Shown here one piece after another: positions 7,097-9,822 of a DNA stretch of 9,822 nucleotides; position 1 is the stretch's first letter; each line of letters begins with the position of its first letter. The DNA is from Candidatus Zixiibacteriota bacterium. GTDB taxonomy: Bacteria; Zixibacteria; MSB-5A5; GN15; FEB-12. Below the pieces are notes generated by a model. The model did not search any database, was not told where the DNA came from, and worked only from the letters and a program-made list of their open reading frames with translations. Where the stretch lies: positions 1 to 9,822 of the forward strand of contig JAOZPL010000048.1 of assembly GCA_029932795.1 (NCBI GenBank). Reading direction: 5' to 3'. Position numbers and translations under genes: made by a program.

Positions 7097-7126
7097 AAAG
7101 GATTGGCACTATTCGCAATATCCTTT
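7097..7126 (+). other. 5'-end hairpin carrying an anti-Shine-Dalgarno element
   Basis: AAAGGAT (7097-7103) pairs with ATCCTTT (7120-7126) around a 16-nt loop, only a few nt from the predicted transcription start. TCCTTTC (7121-7127) is the exact reverse complement of the GAAAGGA motif found four times downstream, including the ribosome site of the next gene. The pairing is seen in sequence; a switching role is inference. Confidence 0.45.
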
Positions 7127-7444
7127 CAGCTTGAAGCGTTCCCATTCTGCGTCTGTGCCATTTGTTTTTGTGGGGAATCTGTCGGCCCAAAAGCCTGGCA
7201 GGCATCGACAGAGGAGGAATTGGTTCTCAGCAACAGCGCCAACGGTTATACTGGTCCCGATATACTTGAGAAGTCCCTGTTCCTTGCAGCGGCCTGCTGC
7301 GTGTGAGTAATCTTTGAGAAACATAATTTGACTCTATAGGACATGCGTTCTGTTGTTAATTATCACTTTGATCCTGAAAGGACGGTATTCCTCGTTGCCA
7401 ACCGGATTCTTGAAAGGAGGTGCATCTGCAGGAAAGGAGTAACA

Positions 7445-7498
7445 TTGTCGGCGCTTCCCGATGACTCCGTGAGTTATCAGAAGCGGCATTCTGTATGA
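7445..7498 (+). CDS. Possible 17-codon leader peptide, TTG start
   Basis: TTG 7445 follows AAAGGAG (7433-7439) by 5 nt and opens a 17-codon frame ending at TGA 7496-7498. The peptide would read MSALPDDSVSYQKRHSV if TTG initiates with Met. Its coding sequence spans the hairpin at 7452-7485. There is no obvious run of a regulatory amino acid, so the only support is the ribosome site and position. It may well be chance. Confidence 0.2.
   Translation: MSALPDDSVSYQKRHSV
7452..7485 (+). other. 14-bp imperfect hairpin in the leader
   Basis: Outer stem CGCTTC (7452-7457) / GAAGCG (7480-7485), a small CC/A internal loop, and inner stem GATGACTC (7460-7467) / GAGTTATC (7471-7478) with one G-T pair and a 3-nt loop. 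There is no T run after it, so it is not an intrinsic terminator. It is the longest stem I see in this leader. Confidence 0.5.
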
Positions 7499-7574
7499 GC
7501 CACTGATAGGTCAGCTCAGTAAATAAAGACTGGGCTGGGGAATTATGTTGGGGTAGTGAAAGGAGCAAGGTATT

Positions 7575-9822
7575 ATGAAGAGACTACCCTCTTTGATTAT
7601 CTTAACGCTGTTGTTCATGGCTGTTCTGGCAGTTTCCGTATCAGCCAGGGCGGTATATGACAAGCCAAAAACTAAACGGATAGTTGACCCGCGCGTCAGC
7701 TCCATTGCTGATTACGCCTTACCGCGTACCGACCGTGAGCCGGTCGCGAGGGTTCGCGCTGACGATCTCGAGGAGCCGATGACATCCGGCTCGCGGGTAA
7801 GTGGGCCGGTTTCTCTTGGAGCCGCCGCACCGCTTGATGTGGTCTCTCCGGGTATTGCCATCGTGAATTCGTATGATGACTGGCAGTGGACGGCCAGGGG
7901 CCTGAACATCGACTACGCTGATCCTCCCGGACCTCCGTCCGTGCAATTCGTGTACACCGATCTTATCGAGGCGGATGTGGAAAAAGGTGGTTACGGATAC
8001 AACGTCTACAATCCGGCCGCGACCCAGCCGGCTGACTTCTGGCCATGGGGTATGGGCTCGGGGAAACGTGTTCAGCCAACAGATATGCGAGGTCGCCGAG
8101 CTAACTTCGGTATAGAGCCAAGCGGAATCGTCGTTCTTGCGGGCGAAGATGACGCCGGTGGTACGCTGGAAAACCACTTCTATCGCAATATGAACCTCCA
8201 TGCCACCGCCTGGATGACCGGCAGCCAGATATTGCCGGCTCAGTATACTATCGGCATGGCGGACTCCACCAGCGTCATGCGCAGCCCGACCATCAAGATC
8301 CAGATATATCAGGGTGATACGGTTGTCCACGTCGTTGCCTCTGACAACACCTACCTTACTGTGGATTCCAGTGCCCCTGATGTCACACAGATCGTGATTC
8401 AGTACTTCCGCAGGGTGAATGGCGGGGCTATGAGTGCCGCCACGGTCTGGCAGGGTCCGGTGACGATTGACAGTGCTTTCTATTATGCCACTTCACTTGC
8501 AGCTACAAGAACCGGAGGCAAAGTTGCAGTTTCGTACACTTATCCGACGTCGTACGCGTTTATCTACAACAATGGCTGGGACAACGATGTGCGTTATCGG
8601 GAGTCCACCGACGGCGGTGCGACCTGGGGTGACAAGATCAATATCACCCAGTATGACCGCTCCGTGGCGGGGCATGCACCCTGGGTGGAGACCAAGGCCT
8701 ACTACGACCGCGATGGTGAACTTCACATCCTTTGGAATGGGCAGGCATACCCGGCCGGTGTGTACGACTCGACAAGCTTCTTTTTCGGGGATTTCAGTTG
8801 CTCGCTGATGCACTGGTGTACGCGCACGGATGCGATAACCAGGGTTGCCAACCGTGAATATGGCCTGGAGTGGAACACGCAGGTTTGCGGTATGGGGGGG
8901 GCCAATACGATGTACCTGGCCTTCTTTGACATTGCCGAGTGTGACGGTAACCTGTACGTGGTCTACAGCGGCTGGAATGATGTCTGGGGCGATCCACCGA
9001 TTATCGATGACTGCGCGTCTTCCTATGGCTCTGCTCCAAGCCGTGTTTACCAGGCTAATGGTGAGGTATATTTGCACGTATCCAGCACGTTGGACGGCAT
9101 TCTCTGGGATGCCCCGCGCAACCTGACAAAGTCCTATACGAAGGATTGCGACTCGGCACTGGGTAACGGTGTCTGCATGAACGACACCAAGGTTATGCTG
9201 GCTCCCTATGGTATGGACGTTACGGCGTACGGAACGTCTCTTGAGTGGCCTGGAGCTGAGTTGCTGGTGGTGGACTCAACCTGGACCGGCAACAATTACA
9301 TCAGCATGTTTTTCGTAGAAGATCATATGCCGGGTAACTTCGGCATCGGCCGCGGTGATGCCACCAACAACCCGTTGAAGTGGGTCCGTTTCGGATGCGT
9401 TGATCCCATTCCCGCGCCGCTTATTGCCTATTCGCCGCACAGCTATGGCTACCCGAGCTACTCGCAGCATGGTCATGGCGACACGGTGACGGTAACGGTG
9501 ACAAACGACGGTAACGTGCCGCTGCATGTTGACAGTATCGTTGTGTACGAAGAGTCACCTCAGAGCGGCTGGCTGGAAGCAACGGAGACCGCTCTGACGA
9601 TCGGTGCCGGTGTTGATAACACCGCCACGTTTGATATTTATATCAATAGTAACGGTAACATCAACAGCCCGGGTACGATCGTGGCGTTGAACGGAGAGGT
9701 ATACATGAAGTCGGATTCCCCCGAGCCCAGGGACTCGGTGTCGTTCATTATCGACGACTACCTGATTGCCGACACCATTGTAGGCCTGACGTTCTATACC
9801 CTGAAGACAGGGACGGCGCCCG
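7575..9822 (+). CDS. Large secreted Asp-box (sialidase/BNR-like) protein, 3' end outside window
   Basis: The frame stays open for 749 codons from ATG 7575 to the window edge, so the C-terminus is missing. AGGAG (7561-7565) lies 9 nt upstream. A signal peptide is clear (Lys-Arg, hydrophobic 7-22, cleavage after Ala24 or Ala26). Residues about 300-600 contain an Asp-box, STDGGATW (344-351), inside YRESTDGGATWGDKINIT, and a weaker second copy, STLDGILW (504-511), followed by PRNLT. Asp-boxes mark blades of beta-propellers such as sialidases and BNR-repeat proteins. Strand-like segments such as GELHILWNG and GNLYVVYSG support a propeller. Residues about 633-730 look like an Ig-like domain (DTVTVTVTNDGNVPLHVDSI), common ahead of anchoring domains. 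I cannot place sialidase catalytic residues, so enzymatic activity is unproven. A T9SS sorting domain like that of the 4390 gene may lie beyond the edge. Confidence 0.88.
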   Translation, partial: MKRLPSLIILTLLFMAVLAVSVSARAVYDKPKTKRIVDPRVSSIADYALPRTDREPVARVRADDLEEPMTSGSRVSGPVSLGAAAPLDVVSPGIAIVNSYDDWQWTARGLNIDYADPPGPPSVQFVYTDLIEADVEKGGYGYNVYNPAATQPADFWPWGMGSGKRVQPTDMRGRRANFGIEPSGIVVLAGEDDAGGTLENHFYRNMNLHATAWMTGSQILPAQYTIGMADSTSVMRSPTIKIQIYQGDTVVHVVASDNTYLTVDSSAPDVTQIVIQYFRRVNGGAMSAATVWQGPVTIDSAFYYATSLAATRTGGKVAVSYTYPTSYAFIYNNGWDNDVRYRESTDGGATWGDKINITQYDRSVAGHAPWVETKAYYDRDGELHILWNGQAYPAGVYDSTSFFFGDFSCSLMHWCTRTDAITRVANREYGLEWNTQVCGMGGANTMYLAFFDIAECDGNLYVVYSGWNDVWGDPPIIDDCASSYGSAPSRVYQANGEVYLHVSSTLDGILWDAPRNLTKSYTKDCDSALGNGVCMNDTKVMLAPYGMDVTAYGTSLEWPGAELLVVDSTWTGNNYISMFFVEDHMPGNFGIGRGDATNNPLKWVRFGCVDPIPAPLIAYSPHSYGYPSYSQHGHGDTVTVTVTNDGNVPLHVDSIVVYEESPQSGWLEATETALTIGAGVDNTATFDIYINSNGNINSPGTIVALNGEVYMKSDSPEPRDSVSFIIDDYLIADTIVGLTFYTLKTGTAP
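8894..8901 (+). repeat. Run of eight G inside the Asp-box protein gene
   Basis: Eight consecutive G span the codons for Met440-Gly441-Gly442-Ala443. It is the longest single-base run inside a coding region here and could be a slippage site. The frame is intact as given. Confidence 0.9.

Larger units (their letters stand above)
7376..7565 (+). repeat. Four SD-like GAAAGGA motifs in the leader
   Basis: GAAAGGA occurs at 7376-7382, 7412-7418, 7432-7438 and 7558-7564. The first, second and fourth are preceded by T, giving TGAAAGGA. The second, extended to GAAAGGAGG plus TG, is a longer match to the 16S 3' end than the one used by the gene, yet no ATG follows it at usual distance. The fourth is the ribosome site for ATG 7575. 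Confidence 0.6.
7093..7574 (+). other. Long 5' leader upstream of the Asp-box protein, no convincing protein gene
   Basis: About 480 nt between the predicted transcription start and the next gene. Overlapping open frames at 7058-7310 have no ribosome site, and the longer one begins at the -35 box itself, so I do not call them genes. The region holds a hairpin at the expected 5' end (7097-7126), a GCAGC/GCTGC hairpin (7286-7300), four GAAAGGA motifs (7376-7565), a possible 17-codon reading frame and a larger hairpin (7452-7485). It does not match the conserved cores of the cobalamin or cyclic-di-GMP riboswitches that I compared by eye. Confidence 0.6.

Noticed and set aside
7328..7361. Second promoter in the leader (TTGACT with TTAATT)
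   Set aside because: The spacer would be 22 nt and no better -10 lies at 16-18 nt.
7501..7530. GCCACTG-like string suggesting a cobalamin riboswitch
   Set aside because: The B12-box and other conserved cores of that class are absent by eye.
7719..8330. 203-residue open frame on the minus strand
   Set aside because: It is antisense to the Asp-box protein gene, whose frame has a signal peptide, ribosome site and recognisable motifs; the reverse frame is rich in Arg/His and has no domain pattern.
8493..9077. 194-residue open frame on the minus strand
   Set aside because: Same reason: a shadow of the Asp-box coding strand caused by its codon use.
9483..9515. Repeats of ACGGTG/ACGGTA
   Set aside because: Explained by coding for an alternating Thr-Val strand (residues 636-642) in the Ig-like domain.

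Overview
The window reads as a chromosomal stretch from an uncultured, FCB-type Gram-negative bacterium. The best guess is a Zixibacteria-like or related candidate phylum. The clue is a C-terminal sorting domain of the 'NYPNPFNPSTTI ... G(I/V)Y-Y-L ... KMVLLK' type (type IX secretion, Por/FlgD-like Ig fold). It is accompanied by several Sec-type signal peptides, Shine-Dalgarno starts and moderate GC content. Phylum assignment is inference only. All convincing genes lie on the + strand. I see no rRNA, tRNA, CRISPR array, IS element or integrase.

Layout. 75-932: exported protein with seven short beta-strand repeats (DUF4097/LiaF-C 'toast-rack' type), closed by a strong intrinsic terminator. 1032-1061: a promoter leads into two translationally coupled genes. 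The first (1140-2513) is an HtrA/Deg-type periplasmic serine protease with an intact His-Asp-Ser triad and two PDZ domains. The second (2506-3957) is a paralogue with the same layout in which all three catalytic positions appear lost, i.e. a pseudoprotease. 3958-4389: non-coding, with a near-consensus sigma70-type promoter and small GC-rich hairpins. 4390-5247: small secreted protein with a cohesin-like beta domain and a T9SS sorting domain, followed by a strong terminator. 5327-7027: cytoplasmic Ser/Thr kinase fused to a pseudokinase (HGN instead of HRD) and ending in a single C-terminal membrane anchor. 7058-7574: a second TTGACA/TATATT promoter and a leader of about 480 nt. The leader has four copies of an SD-like GAAAGGA motif, an upstream element complementary to them, and a long hairpin. 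7575-end: the first 749 codons of a large secreted Asp-box (sialidase/BNR-like) protein with an Ig-like region, truncated by the window edge.

How it fits together. Most products are exported or envelope-associated: a toast-rack protein, periplasmic quality-control protease plus partner, secreted T9SS-type proteins and a membrane-anchored kinase. A role in envelope homeostasis is plausible, but the terminators and promoters split the window into at least four transcription units. The points most worth follow-up are the active/inactive protease pair, the tail-anchored kinase-pseudokinase fusion, and the possible RNA switch in front of the large secreted protein.
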